In this document: piece after piece, positions 1 to 11,234 of the stretch
Layout: each line of letters begins with the position of its first letter
How positions within the stretch are numbered: the first letter of the stretch is position 1
Source: Kuschelorhynchus macadamiae
Lineage: Eukaryota > Arthropoda > Insecta > Coleoptera > Curculionidae
Length of the DNA: 64,000 nt
Assembly: GCA_030620095.1 (NCBI GenBank)
Contig: JAUTXW010003579.1
Location: 1-64,000, forward strand
Direction: 5' to 3'
Made by a program: the position numbers and the translations under genes
The notes under the pieces: model-generated
Databases searched by the model: none
Told to the model about the DNA's origin: nothing
What the model saw: the letters and a program-made list of their open reading frames with translations, nothing else

Positions 1-690
1 ACTACAAAATTAGGTAGATTTTGCCTACTAAAATTTTATTATATTATAAATCTTATGTGATTTTTATATGCCTGTATGAGTTTATCTTTAGTAAATATGA
101 TCTATCTATAAATGAAAATTTATTATTGTTAACGGCTTAAATGACTTTCAACACCAAAACAACATATACAGAAGATAAACTAAACATTAATATATTTTAT
201 CTAAGCAGTTTAACCCCCAATAGGCTTAGGGACGACGAACAGTCAAAGGTACGATGGATGCGAATTATAAGTGGTCTTGCAAAATGTATAAAAGTGCTCT
301 ATAAAATGTTCCGAAGTACCTTTCAATTTTTACTCCTCAGTCATTTATTGTAGGTTCAAATAGTACTAGTGACAAAACACATTATTTTTTTAAACCATTT
401 TGAATATTTGTAAATTTTTCATCCCTTTGTATTTTTTTTTATTTTTTGATAAAGTTTTATAAGGTTTTCTTAAATAAATTAGTTTTAATATAGATACTTG
501 TTTCTCTAAAACGTCAATATGAACTACACCTACGGAATACTCGTAACCAGGTAAGTATACAGGGTGATCTTAATTGCACCTACTATAGCCAATTTTCACG
601 AAATTTGGAATATAGGTAAAATTTGAAGCCTTAATCACGAATCTGAACTCAGATGAAAAAATGATTATAACATATTCTGCTATGGTATAT

Positions 691-790
691 TCTAGGGACT
701 TGCCTAGTCTTCGTCTTGGTCTTGTAAATTCGGTTTTAGTTCAGTCTTGGTCTTCGTCTAGAAGTTTTGGTCTCGATCTTGATTCCCGAT
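691..790. repeat. GTCTTG-rich low-complexity repeat, copy 1
   Basis: The hexamer-like unit GTCTTGG and its variants (GTCTTCG, GTCTCG) recur imperfectly through this stretch. A second, denser tract lies at about 1411-1552. The irregular spacing suggests an expanded simple repeat rather than a gene. Confidence 0.55.
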
Positions 791-1410
791 TTCAGTAGTT
801 TTATTATTAACGCCATTGGCTTTATCCCTATAAAGCCAATGTTAATGCTAAGAATATCCTCAGTTTCTTGGCCAGCTGGACTTCCCAAGCAACATACGAA
901 ACTATATTTTTACTGTCAAATATTTGTTAAAGCTATGCATTTTAGGTTAAATGGGACAAATTTATCAATATGAATTTAAACTTTTTATGAATAATTTTTG
1001 TCCCAGATACTTTTAGTGATGATGGCACAAGTGGTTTCTAATTTCAGTTCTAGCCACCAAAATTTTTATATTAATATTTTAAAAAATATAATTTCTTTGT
1101 TTTTTTCACTTGTTAAGAAATTAAATTATGTTTTGTTGTATTAGTTTAAAAAATATTATATATAGGGTGTTTCAAATTTAACAATTCTCGTATCTCCTAT
1201 AGTTTCCAAATCGGGGTCAATTTTAAACAACCTTTATGTGCCTCTAAGACATTAGGGCCAGTGGTTTGCGTTCAGCAAAATAATAAATCTGCTATGAAAA
1301 AGCTACTTGTAGAAACGTTCTAATCTTACTTGAATAAACAAAAAATAAAGTAGGAGCGACTTATCCCTCTTCAACGTGTCACCGAAAAGACCGCCTTTGT
1401 TTTTGATCTG

Positions 1411-1552
1411 GACAAGACCAAGACCAAGACAGAGTCTTGAGACGTAGTCTTGGTCTTGATTAGGAGAGTCACGTCTTGGTATTCGTCCTGAGCCTATTTA
1501 CAAGTCTTGGTCTTGGTCTTGATACCTGATAATATTAGTCTTGTGAAGTTTT
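1411..1552. repeat. GTCTTG-rich low-complexity repeat, copy 2, both orientations
   Basis: The tract starts with the complementary form (GACCAAGACCAAGAC) and switches to GTCTTGGTCTTG. It could fold back on itself. It shares its unit with the tract at 691-790. Confidence 0.55.
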
Positions 1553-1638
1553 TTATAACATCACTGTCTAGGGGTCAAGCCACGGACATCAGCATTTATT
1601 TTTCCTGAGCTCCTGGAAGGTAAGCGCTTCCTCACGCA

Positions 1639-2256
1639 TGTTAGTGCGGAAAATTAGTTTTTGCCGCACTGGTGCGAAATGTATTTTATTTATATTATAA
1701 TTTTGTCTTACATCGTATTATAATTTCATATCATTCCAGCTCGCTTAATCCTAAGTAACCTTAGTTACAATTGTTTCAACAAGTGTTAATAGATAAGTAG
1801 TGCAACTTATAATAAACAGTGTTTAAATTGACATCTCCTCTAAATGTAAACAATTCGACAATTTGTACAATGAATATAAACGTTATAACCAACAATACAT
1901 AATTGTTTAATATATTAATAATTTAAAAATATATTGTTATTTTTATTTGTGAATAAATGTAACATGTTTGAAACAATTTTTGAAAGTCGGTAAAGGTAAA
2001 TAAATGCAGCTTAAGAATTCTGAAAATTCATATTTTAAACTTCTAAATTGTGATCGAATCTAATCTGAAGTAATCAATTCTAATAAATAAAAATTTAAAC
2101 ATACTTCATTTCACCTCACTAAACAGCATTTGCTAATAAAAATAGATAGGTAATTTATGAGTTTTTCCGCACTCGACTGCTTACCGAACTCCACTACGCG
2201 TCGTTCTATTTGACCTGCAGTCGCGTGCGGAAAAGTATTATTTTTCGCACTAGTTA
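1639..2256. repeat. Possible MITE with GTGCGGAAAA-type inverted ends
   Basis: Related blocks at 1639-1681 and 2222-2256 carry GTGCGGAAAA, a T-rich spacer and a GTGCGAAA-type motif in opposite orientations, enclosing about 0.55 kb of AT-rich non-coding DNA. A further GCGGAAAAA-type motif lies at about 2162. I could not define a target-site duplication, so the boundaries are approximate. Confidence 0.35.
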
Positions 2257-3071
2257 GGTAAATAACTATTACAGTAATAAATCGTTTATCTTATATTTAG
2301 CTGCCACATAATTTAAGTTCTAGATCCATATTTAAAAGTCAAAGTATTACTTTGACTTGCATGTATTTGTTCAAACTTTTACAATTATTTTTTATTTATG
2401 TAAAGAAGTTTCTTGTTAACTCTGATATACAAACACACAATACCAGGGTAAAACCATATTTTTCACCTAAATAAGTTTAATCGTGATTTTTCATGAAAAA
2501 GTCGCCGATTTACTTATTTTGAAACTATTACAATTTGCTTCCTGAGCAGATAAAAAGTTTCACTACTCTCCTAGCTCTAGGAGTTTCTGATTGAGCTCAC
2601 TTTTACACGGTTAATAAATTTGTTACTGCTTGTAGTTAAATTTTGTTTTTATAGCATCAGTTTTGTATTCCTTTCACTATTGCATGATGTTTACATTGTG
2701 TGTTTTCTTTGTTGATGTCTTGAATTTATGTATCATGTAATTGCAAGATCAATACTTTTACTTTGACTTATGAATTATTTTCTTACCAGTTTTGTTTTCC
2801 GAGTGAACCATTATCAAATTCTATGCACAGTCTTGTTGTTCTTGTACTGTTTTTTTTTCAATTTGATTTAGTAATTTTTAGTGTGAATCAAACTAATTAT
2901 AATTTATATTGTTATTTCAAACAAATATCACTTCAAAAAAATCCTATGTGTAAACAACTATTTTTAACAGAGAATTTTTCTAAATTTGTGTTTGATGTTG
3001 GCAGCCATTGTCATTCCAAAAACGACGGTAAACGTTCAAAATTAAGATTTGACAATTTTTATCACTGAAAC

Positions 3072-3307
3072 AATTTTTGATACAGTTTATTACGAATAGT
3101 TTGCTTTATAGGTGGATCGGTATCGGGTGAGAGGTTAAAAGATTTTGGAGTCTTATCTCCGGTGTCGCGCTCTGGTGCCTAACCTGATGTTAACCCCGTA
3201 GCGATTCAATCAGTGCCTTCGCTCTGTTGCGTACCTGCGTCTAGAGTCGTACTGACTCGGTACCGATCCGCTGACATAGTATCCAGTAGTAAACTATATC
3301 AAAAATT
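3072..3307. mobile_element. Short MITE-like element with ~20-60 bp imperfect inverted ends
   Basis: The left end (AATTTTTGATACAGTTTATTA) and the reverse complement of the right end (AATTTTTGATATAGTTTACTA) match with two differences. Inside them GGATCGGTA-type blocks are also inverted. The middle is unusually GC-rich for this window. There is no coding potential, so this is a non-autonomous element. The mobilising family is unknown. Confidence 0.5.
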
Positions 3308-4282
3308 AATAATTTGATAAAACTATCCAAATTCTAATTTCAATTATTACTGCATTCTTATTTGTTTAAATGACAAGGTTTACCAACATAATAAATAAAA
3401 CCAAGAAAATCGCATACTAAAAATTGGAATTTTTAGCAATTGACAGTACGATTATATTAAGTGTTTTTGGCTCAAATGACGTTATAAATTGAAAAGTATG
3501 TTCTATTTCGATATTTTAGTTTTATGTTTAATCATTTTCCTAAGTGAAGATGAACAACTGTGACTATTGTGAGTACAAGATTGTGAACTTTACTACTCGG
3601 AAGAAACGAGGCCGAAAAAAAAAATGAATGTGGAGTTTCCAGAACTCTGGTCTGGAGAGGGTAGAGGCAAGAGGGGGGGCGAACCTCGTGTAGGCAAATT
3701 TTAAACAAAGGTTTGGAAATAGAATAATAACTATTAATACTTTCAAAATTACCATAATATACCTAATACATAGTGCATACCTTGTAAAAATTAAATGGAG
3801 ACCTTGCAATTACAAATTTTAGTCTTTTTACTGTAATAGAGAAAACAAGAGCATTTATCATTCCCGTCTCCCATCCTGCGTCGTGATTTTTCGTGTATAA
3901 ATTCTGACAGTGACTTACGTGCGAAACATCGTTACCATATCAGTCGAATATTATTCATATATCGAAAAATTATCACAATACATATATATCAAATATTCCG
4001 TTTTAGTAATTTATTGCTAAAAATATTAGAAGCAAAATAATGTTTAATATTTTCAATGTTAGGTATTAGGTGCCTGGTGGGGGGTAATTAATCCCCCCCC
4101 CTTGAAAGCGCCCGTCGGACATTGACAATTGAAAATTGACAATTTGAGACTGTGAAGGGCTTTTATATGTAAATTGCTCGATTCGGGCAAAACGAAATAG
4201 TTAAAAATGTTGTATAGTCTTTCTTGCAGTATCAACTGTTAGTTTAAGTAATTTTGTTTCTGCCTTCCGAAAAAAAAATCAG
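3308..4282. other. Intergenic AT-rich stretch, no gene seen
   Basis: There is no supported gene. A short G6/C-run hairpin with an AT loop sits at about 4079-4101. The open frame on the - strand at 3564-3809 has no recognisable domain. Confidence 0.5.
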
Positions 4283-4802
4283 CAAGGGTTTTCCCGTATA
4301 CTTTGACACCTACCTAGAGAATTTATTATTCAAGACACAAAAAAGTGTTAAGTATAAAAGTTATTTGGCAATACCTGAGCCTTCAGAATCTGTTAACAAA
4401 ATTAACAAAAAATAATTAGAAAGAAAAAATTGAGCATAGACAGCGCATTTATATAAAATACCCTGTGAAATATTATTTCATCTTCTTACCGTTTATAAAA
4501 ACTAACAGGTTTGGTAACCTTATCTTTAAAGACAACCGAAAAAACTGACAAAATCTCTACCATAAGACCCTATGCGTTAAAGAGACAGCTTTCTCTTCCA
4601 ACGATCTATAGGATCAATAGGAGGAGATTAAAGATATAGATCTCAAACTTGGTATTTTTGTAACTCGTAAGAAGATGCACATTTAATGAAAGAATATTAT
4701 ACAGATTGTTCGATTTAAATTGTTTTATTTTTATTTAACATGTTCTACTATTTTGAATAATAAACTATCTAGGTGTGTGTCAAAATATACGGGAAAACCT
4801 TG
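4283..4802. mobile_element. MITE of ~520 bp with ~50 bp terminal inverted repeats
   Basis: The left end starts CAAGGGTTTTCCCGTATA and the right end, read in reverse complement, starts CAAGGTTTTCCCGTATA. Similarity continues through a GACACCTACCTAGA-like block and a TTTATTATTCAA block, about 50 bp in all. The interior is AT-rich and non-coding. No clear target-site duplication was found at the flanks. Confidence 0.6.
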
Positions 4803-5803
4803 TACAGTATACTTGTCATGTTAAATTGGAAAGTGACAAGGGACACCACCTACTTTCATAACAGTAAAATATCCAGAGATAACAATTATTATAATTACTG
4901 GAATGCTAAAAAAAAGTACACGCCAAAAATTAATTTTGTAGTTTCAAATTGTGGTTAAATTTAAGCCAATATAATTTTGTTTACCCTTTTAAGGCGTTCA
5001 TCTATTACAACTTAAATAATGAACAAAAATATTGGGTATTTTATTTATTTTGATGAAAACTTATTTGGATATACCTTACGTTTTAAACCTTTTTATTATC
5101 CCAGTATGATTTGTTTTACCCTCCTCAGACATAATAAGTACTTTTTTATAGGTCGTAAATAAGTTTTTCTGCAATTCTAAGCCCCGGTAGACGTGGTTGA
5201 GTCATCTGCCCTAGGTACGCCGGTATGTGCACGTTTGCTTTCCGCAATAAATATATCATGTAGGTTTACGGCAGTCTCAGACATAGACGGGCCAAAATAA
5301 AAACAATGCAATAGCCAGGTCGGAAGTTTAACTAAGATTGAAGTCTACTAAGGCTCAGTGGCAGACAGTCGTTATGTAAAGTACTTGTTATCAAATTAAA
5401 TTCAATCATCAAATAATCAGTTTTTAATAAGCACTTAGGTATATTTTAATAAAATAGCGAGAAATGATATAATGTAAAGTAATGACCCAGTGGCGTAGCA
5501 ACAAATTTTGGTACCCCGCATTTCTCACCAATGGGCTCCCTATATTCACTCATCCACAAATAATAACAAATGACTAAAAAAAATTTTCCATAGTATTTTG
5601 CAGAATTTTGCGTGAAAAAAAAAGTAAGTGATGAAAAAAAGATAGATCCATAGTTTTCCTAGGGCTCCATTTCTTATATATTATTATTTGTGTGGTCTTA
5701 ACCGGCACATATTTCCCAGAATTTACGTCTCCTGAAGATGTTAGCAGCCCCCAATAAGTTGTGATCAATTTCTCGAAAGGACAAACGTACACAAATCGGC
5801 AAA
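4803..5803. other. Intergenic DNA, no gene seen
   Basis: AT-rich sequence with an AGTGGCGTAGC motif near 5491 of the kind often found at the ends of insect repeats. No gene is supported. Confidence 0.4.
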
Positions 5804-6590
5804 TTTCCATTACCCGGAGCTTCCTGGTTATGAATTTCTCCTTTTATTAGGAATAGTAAAAATCAATTTAGTTAAGTACCTACATAGTCATTTAGTAACA
5901 CATATATACTGTCTTTTCAAGCATATAACAAAATATCTATAATAAGCTGTATAACAAACTTTGTACACAACCTAAAAATATGCACAAGTGTAAAATAAAT
6001 GTATAATTAGGAAGAGTGCCGTATATAGTCATTTAGTAACACATATACATACACATACTGTCTTTGTATTGCCCGTCATTTTGTCTTTTTCGATTCCTAC
6101 CAAGATTTTACCAGTTTTTACCTATGCCGCACTTGATTTTTGAGCATAATTTAAAGTAAATTCAATAAGTAGTTTTTACCTTGGCTCATACCGCCATTTT
6201 CTTACGTCATGTTGCATTTGTACCAGTTTATCCCTATAAAGCATTTTAATTTTTGTGCAAAATTTAAAGTCGGTTGAATAAGAGTTTTGATTTTTTTTAA
6301 ATTTTATTTGATCGCCATTTTGTTACGCCATCTTGAATTTGTACCACAACTTTAACACTTTATCACTATATAACACTTAATGCTTGCACAAAATTTGAAG
6401 AGCATAATCTAATAAGTAGTTTTTTCAGGTGGATCTTTTAAATATTTTATTAGGCCACTATTTTGTTTTGCTATCTTAAATTCATAACTAAATGTTCCCA
6501 GTTCATTCCTATGTACTACTTGATTTTTGTACAAAATTTGAGATAAATTGGATGACTAGTTTTTTACTACTGGATGGATCTGCCTTTGTC
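5804..6590 (-). repeat. Truncated copy of the foldback/GCCATTTTG repeat family
   Basis: The copy opens with the family's end motif (a CCCGGAGCTTCC-like block followed by CCTTTTATTAGGAATAGTAAAA) and continues with the degenerate body seen elsewhere in the window: ACCAGTTTATCCCTAT, CGCCATTTTGTTACG and CAAAATTTGA blocks. It reads in the same sense as the copies at 15.5-16.7 kb and 53.5-54.8 kb. It breaks off into LINE-derived sequence at about 6590. Confidence 0.6.
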
Positions 6591-7150
6591 TGATTCAGCA
6601 TGGAATAAGTTCTCCAACAGTTCTAGATCGGTCTACTCTTTGATGTTCCTGAACCAGGAAACCTCTTTTTCCTTTCCCTTTCATGCCTTCATAATGTTTC
6701 CCTGATGACTAATTAAATCAATTAGTGTTTGGGGTCTATCATTGTGTAACCATGGTAATTAGATTTTCTTTTTTTTTTGATAAATTGTTAGTGGTTGTCT
6801 ACCTTTTCCCATTCGCCTCTAATCTCTTGGTTAGTCACTCTATCTGCCCATAGGATTTTTTTTACAATCAGCGATACGTCCACATCTCAAATACCTCTAT
6901 TTTGTTCCATATACTCGCTTTCATGGTCCATGCCTCCACCCCACACAAGACGCATTCCTTAGGTCAAGATCGCGGTTTTTCAATATCTTTCTATATTTTT
7001 GAAATGTCGTTCGGGCCATTTCGATTCTGCACCTTATTGCCTTGTCTGTCTCATTTTTCATCAAACCATCTTCCCAGATATTTGTATTGAGATACTGTTA
7101 TCACTATTACCCGATGTTAAGCTGCATCCTCGTATTGCACATTATCTCTA
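6590..7150 (-). pseudogene. 3' fragment of a non-LTR retrotransposon ORF2 (endonuclease-reverse transcriptase type)
   Basis: Translation of the - strand across several frames gives the C-terminal signature of insect endonuclease-reverse transcriptase LINEs. There is a block equivalent to VEAWTMKASIWNKIEVFEMW (about 6930-6860), then a degraded region with stops and frameshifts, and finally a GKGKRGF..W-like basic tail block near 6640. Only the post-RT region survives; no RT catalytic motif is present. The piece is 5'-truncated, as is normal for LINE insertions, and heavily mutated. The exact clade (RTE-like or another) cannot be settled from this piece. Confidence 0.6.
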
Positions 7151-7218
7151 CTAATGGTCATACATTTTGTTTTTTTTTTAAACATACTTTTAAGCCATTG
7201 TTTCTATTACAAAGATCA

Positions 7219-7222
7219 CTAT
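7219..7222. other. Target-site duplication CTAT, left
   Basis: CTAT directly abuts the 3' LTR and is repeated at 11231-11234 beyond the 5' LTR. Four-base duplications are characteristic of errantivirus (gypsy-group) integration. Confidence 0.8.
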
Positions 7223-7440
7223 ACTTAAATATTTTGAAGTAAAAATTTATTTTTTAAAAACAATTTTTATTTTTAAAATATGTCTTAACAGTAAGTGTTT
7301 AAACATGAGAATGAATTACATAAATATGATTAAATGTATGTTAACTTCGGGCCTGGGAATCTGCATCAGCAAATCATCATCCGTTCTTGAAATCGATATC
7401 GTGGGAATTACTTCTGTCAGCAGTTTCCATACATGTAACT
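7223..7440 (-). repeat. 3' LTR of the errantivirus-like element
   Basis: A 218-bp direct repeat of 11013-11230, differing at scattered single bases. On the - strand it begins AGTTACATGT directly after the polypurine tract and ends TTTAAGT against the CTAT duplication. Confidence 0.85.
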
Positions 7441-7448
7441 CCTCCCTC
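7441..7448 (-). other. Polypurine tract
   Basis: The - strand reads GAGGGAGG immediately before the first base of the 3' LTR, right after the env stop codon (7450-7452). This is the expected position of the plus-strand primer of an LTR element. Confidence 0.7.
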
Positions 7449-7449
7449 G

Positions 7450-9082
7450 TTAAGCTGAGAAAATGACGGATACTATTTGCGAAGTATTGGCATTGGATTC
7501 TTCAATTCTTCGATCATTGGGATTTCTTCTTTGAAAATTGGTAACGATATAATTCTTCAGTGTTCTTCGTTTCCATATAATTAATCCCTTACAAATGGCG
7601 ATTAATATTATTATAGGGATATTGATTATTGGAGAAGTATCGATTGATTTTCTTTCTTCGATTGGTGATACTCTATTTGTGATGTCCTTAAGACGTTAAA
7701 TTTCTTCAAAGTTTATCTTCGTAAGATTTGTAGTTTGAAAAGTGTTTTTTGTCTTTAATTTTGGAATGTGAATATCAGGCAATACTAGTGGTTTTCCTTG
7801 GCGGATACTTCTGCTATTTACAAATGTTTTGGTCCTCACTTGAATTTGGCACGTTTTCGGAATTTTCAGTAGGATAGGATGGTTAACTTCGATGTATTAG
7901 TCGGTTTTGCATTTTGAAAATATTCTTTCTTCTTTCACAGGTAGAATAAGTACTTCGTCCTGGGTAATTTGCTCGGAAATTGGCTCTTCGATGTTTATTC
8001 GGAAAATTTGCCAGTCCTTCATTTTAGAACCTTGCATTAATTGGAGAGTGCAACTATCGTGGAGGTGCAAATCTTCGTTACAATAGTACGTTTCTTCTAG
8101 CAAGGGACATGCAGCTTCTTTAAATTGAGTTTTCTCTGTCGTTTGTGCTAGGTAATGGGATAAAGGGAAAAAGGTGATAGGAGGTAAAGCTTTCGGGCCT
8201 AATTATAGGAACATGAATAGTAAAAATTACCCTTCTATTTGAAAAACTGACTTGAGTGCCTAGAGACTGATAATACGAGAGTACATCTCGGAAATTTGGT
8301 ATTTCTTTAATGTTATACATGACTTTTAATTCTTTTAATATTTTTTGTATTTGTAATTCTGATACCGACATTATTGAATTATGTAACGTATTTAGTTTCG
8401 CAAACATAATAGCATCTTCTAGGTTGTCAATAAAATTTATTAAATTTTGACAGTATAAATTAATTTGATGAATTATACTTTGGAGACTAACATATTCGAT
8501 TATAGCGTTAATTTTACCTTCGGTTGTTTCTTTGAATATTTTTAAACTATATTCTAATTTTTCTTGGTTTGTTTGTAGGATCGAAATTGTGTTATTATAA
8601 TTATTGATTAGTTGTTTAGAAAGAGAAATTTGTGAGTTTAACTCGGTTACAATGTTTTTCTGATTTTGCTCTAAACTTTTAATTGCCTTATCATAACGCT
8701 CGCCGTCATCCGCGTCTAAAGTGCCGAATAGCCATTTATTCGCTTTTCCAACTAAGTCTATGAGACCTCTCTTATGTCTAATGTGTGGGTGTAAATTCTC
8801 AAGTTTATCTTGCGTTAATTTTATTAAGTATTCGGTTCGTAGAATAGCATTTTCGGATAAGCCCTGATAAGATATAGGATTAGTTACATTTTCTGTATGA
8901 TATTTCTTAATTACCATAAAATACTTTTCTTTGTTTCTTAATTGTCATATTATAGCTTCTAAATCTACATAATGAATAAAAGTATGCTTATTATATACAA
9001 GTTTAGCTTCGCCTAATTGAATAGGGAGGATGGGATTTTTAAGGGGGGTTATTTGAATATCGTTCAGATCATTGATTGATTC
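7450..9082 (-). pseudogene. Broken env gene, F-like (baculovirus F/errantivirus envelope) fusion protein remnant
   Basis: The longest intact piece is 8917-8120 (265 residues). It contains a furin-type RHKR site at residues 47-50, directly followed by the Gly-Leu-Ile-Asp fusion-peptide-like segment and a long heptad-rich region typical of F-like envelope proteins. Upstream similarity extends to about 9082 but is cut by an in-frame TGA at 8945-8947. Downstream the reading frame shifts near 8120 (next piece 8103-7897) and again later. A hydrophobic anchor and basic tail are readable near 7640-7460, ending in TAA at 7450-7452. In live relatives this protein would sit in the membrane and mediate cell entry. 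This copy is disrupted in at least three places and cannot make it. A pyrimidine-rich tract and AG at 9083-9109 look like the env splice acceptor. Confidence 0.8.
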
Positions 9083-9109
9083 CTGAAGGCGAAGGAAGAA
9101 GGAAAGAAA
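9083..9109 (-). promoter_or_regulatory. Candidate env splice acceptor
   Basis: On the - strand a pyrimidine-rich run ends in TTCAG (AG at 9084-9083) directly upstream of the env homology. Errantivirus env is made from a spliced subgenomic RNA, so an acceptor here fits. It also sits at the pol-deletion junction. Confidence 0.45.
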
Positions 9110-9358
9110 TTACATGACATATTTTGTTTTAAATTCCGCAAAAGCTTGTATCGGAGCCTGAAAACGTGTGGTTTGGCTACCGATTGCTGTTTTTATTTTA
9201 TTGTTACTTTGGTATATACAGTTTGGGTAAAATTTTTCCGCTATGGATGGTTTTAGAACAGAACGCGAGCTTCCTGTGTCAATTAATAATTTAATTTTTG
9301 GTTCATTAATTTGTACATATGGAAGTGCGTTGCTAGAGGAAATATTTATTTCTATCAA
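9110..9358 (-). pseudogene. Retroelement aspartyl protease domain (pol fragment)
   Basis: An 82-codon open frame with the catalytic LLIDTGSS motif (Asp at residue 27) and the following hydrophobic KPSIAEKF block, typical of gypsy-group proteases that cleave the Gag-Pol polyprotein. It begins where the gag frame ends (9355), which fits the usual gag/pol frameshift layout. The frame stops at the deletion junction, so the rest of pol is missing. Confidence 0.7.
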
Positions 9359-10624
9359 GTTTGAGAGTCGTGCGGACCTGTGTTTTGAAAATTTTGCAGG
9401 TCGTCTACCTTGGTTTCTTCGTAGGTCTGCTTTTGATTGTCATTTCTTTCGAAATGCTTGTCGTATGTTGGGGTTTCGGTATTATCATCATAATAGTTTT
9501 GGGGGTCGAAATAACAATTATCAGCATAACTGTTATACATTTCGTCGTAATGATTCTTTCCGTCGTCGGAATATTAATTCGAGTGTAATTCCTCGAAGAC
9601 AAAATTTGGTTTTTGGTTGTTAAAATTAGGCCTGAAAAAGTTTTGATTTGAAAAATTTTGATTCGATGGGTTTCGCCTGTTCATGACAGTTGGATTCCTA
9701 GATGTGGTTAACATTGATGTGGGTTTCGGAAATTGTTGAGTCTGATTTGGATTTAGCTTAAACACATTTTGAGGGGGTCCAAAAACTTCCCTGTTAGTTG
9801 GGTATCTTCTCGGAAGAATTTGACGTGGTTGTATATTTATAGGTTGGTTAGACCAGACAGGTTTAGGTGTAAAATTCCTATTTTGTGTATTTGACATATT
9901 TTGGGGAACAAAATTAAGATTTGGGCTACTAAAACTTGTGCTGAGAAAATTTTGAAAAATGTATACTTTGATTAAAATTATTTCTCACATTTCTATCATT
10001 ATTGGCTATACCACCGTAAAGTCTTTCAAATTCGCTAACATATGCCATTGCATCTTCTTAAGATGCGCACTTTTTTAGATGCATATTGTTTTTTAATGTA
10101 CCACTACAGCCTGCATTAAAAGTATTTAAAGCGGTTTTATCGTAATAGTTTATGTGGCATAATTTTTCATCTACGCTTAAACTTACGTCATTACTTATTC
10201 TTTGCACTACGTTACTTCTAATTAATTGTAACCTACTACCAAAATTAATTAAATGTTCACCCATGTAGGGTCTTGTTTTTGTTAGTTTTTGAACTAAACA
10301 ATCCAAGAAAAACATTGAACTAGAGCTAGTTTTAATTTATCCTAAGAATCTAGTTCGACACGATTGCCGACCATGGCTTCTGCCCTGCCAACTAGCTTCT
10401 CTTGGATACATTCTAAATCGTCGCATCTTTTAATAAATTTATTTAGAGTATTACTATCGCCATCAAAAGGCTTAATATTCTCTATTTTACTTTAAATTTT
10501 CCCAATTTACTTTGGGTTGTCCTGAAACACTGCCTTCCATTTTTTCGGTAATTTCTGACTTCTGTATTTCAAGATCTAATTTAATTGAACTAAACTTATT
10601 TACTAAATATTCTAAATCGTTCAT
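9355..10624 (-). pseudogene. Broken gag gene of the errantivirus-like element
   Basis: The probable ATG is at 10624-10622 and the first frame closes near 10490. A capsid-like segment lies at 10315-10058 (RPYMGEHLINFGSRLQ and a YYDKTALNTFNAG block, as in gypsy-group capsids). A Pro/Asn/Gln-rich segment at 9897-9574 and an acidic tail at 9540-9355 complete it. The pieces lie in different frames, so several indels have accumulated. In an intact element Gag would form the particle shell and bind RNA. No CCHC knuckle is visible, which is usual for errantiviruses. Confidence 0.65.
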
Positions 10625-11012
10625 ATATCAATAATTTTATTTAATATGAATATTGTCGTACGATACACCACTCTTTTATTTATGAAAATATAAATATTTT
10701 GTTCTTAAAAAAAAATAGAGAAAAAATTGAAAAAAAAATATTTTCAGTGTCTTCAATAGACAGATAATTTAACCTAATGTGCTCGATGCACTGTTCCTAA
10801 AATTAGCCCTAACCAAAAATCCTTATACAGAGAGTTTAGGAGGGGTAAAAATGAGAAGCACTTACAACGATGTATTTCTTCTCCTTTTCCGAACCTCTTC
10901 TTTGCACTCACTGTAGGTTCAATGGATAGCGCCAAAGGGTTGAAACCATCAAGCAGCAATTCTTCCGGACCACTCGAAATTATTACCACCGCACTATCCT
11001 ACCGACTACGCC
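10625..11012 (-). other. 5' leader with primer-binding-site-like start
   Basis: The - strand reads GGCGTAGTCGGTAGGATAG directly after the 5' LTR, the expected primer-binding-site position; with the last LTR base it reads TGGCG. The primer tRNA was not identified. The open frame at 10989-10774 inside the leader is probably not coding. Confidence 0.5.
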
Positions 11013-11230
11013 ACTTAAATTCCTTGAAGTAAAAGTTTATTTTTTTAAAACAATTTTTATTTCTAAAATATGTCTTAACAGTAAGAGTTTAAAGATGGGA
11101 ATGAATTACATAAATATGATTAAATGTATGTTAACTTCGGGCCTGGGAATCTGCATCAGCAAATCGTCATCCGTTCTTGAAATCGCTATCGTGGGAATTA
11201 CTTCTGTCAGCAGTCTCCATACATGTAACT
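11013..11230 (-). repeat. 5' LTR of the errantivirus-like element
   Basis: A 218-bp repeat of 7223-7440 in the same orientation. It is bordered outside by CTAT (11231-11234), matching the duplication at 7219-7222. Confidence 0.85.
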
Positions 11231-11234
11231 CTAT

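Larger units (their letters stand above)
1..3071. other. AT-rich intergenic DNA with repeat debris
   Basis: No coding region can be supported here. The stretch holds mariner-type terminus-like motifs (an ACAGGGTG-like end near 559 and a GGGTGTTTC motif near 1166), GTCTTG-rich low-complexity DNA (listed separately) and a GTGCGGAAAA-type repeat that recurs in opposite orientation around 1639-1681 and 2162-2256. Short open frames (for example 141-353, 767-973 and 2763-3068) lack any recognisable domain and look like chance. Confidence 0.5.
7223..11230 (-). mobile_element. Errantivirus-like (gypsy/Metaviridae) LTR retroelement, internally deleted
   Basis: This is a 4.0-kb element read on the - strand, bounded by two 218-bp LTRs (7223-7440 and 11013-11230) and CTAT duplications. 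In its own orientation the order is 5' LTR, primer-binding-site-like GGCGTAGTCGG, leader, gag remnant (10624 down to ~9355), aspartyl protease (9358-9110), env remnant (~9082 down to 7450), polypurine tract and 3' LTR. LTRs starting AGTTA fit the errantivirus pattern. Reverse transcriptase, RNase H and integrase are wholly absent: protease runs straight into the env region. The element is dead; gag and env also carry frameshifts and stops. The LTRs still match closely, with scattered single-base differences, so insertion was not extremely old. Confidence 0.85.

Noticed and set aside
9243..9623. 126-codon open frame on the + strand
   Set aside because: Antisense to the gag/protease remnant of the LTR element and without any domain; a shadow frame.
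10774..10989. 71-codon open frame between the 5' LTR and gag
   Set aside because: Lies in the untranslated leader of the LTR element and has no known domain.
10995..11020. tRNA-like 5' segment (GGCGTAGTCGGTAGG) on the - strand
   Set aside because: No acceptor or T arm follows; its position right after the LTR makes it a primer-binding site, not a tRNA gene.
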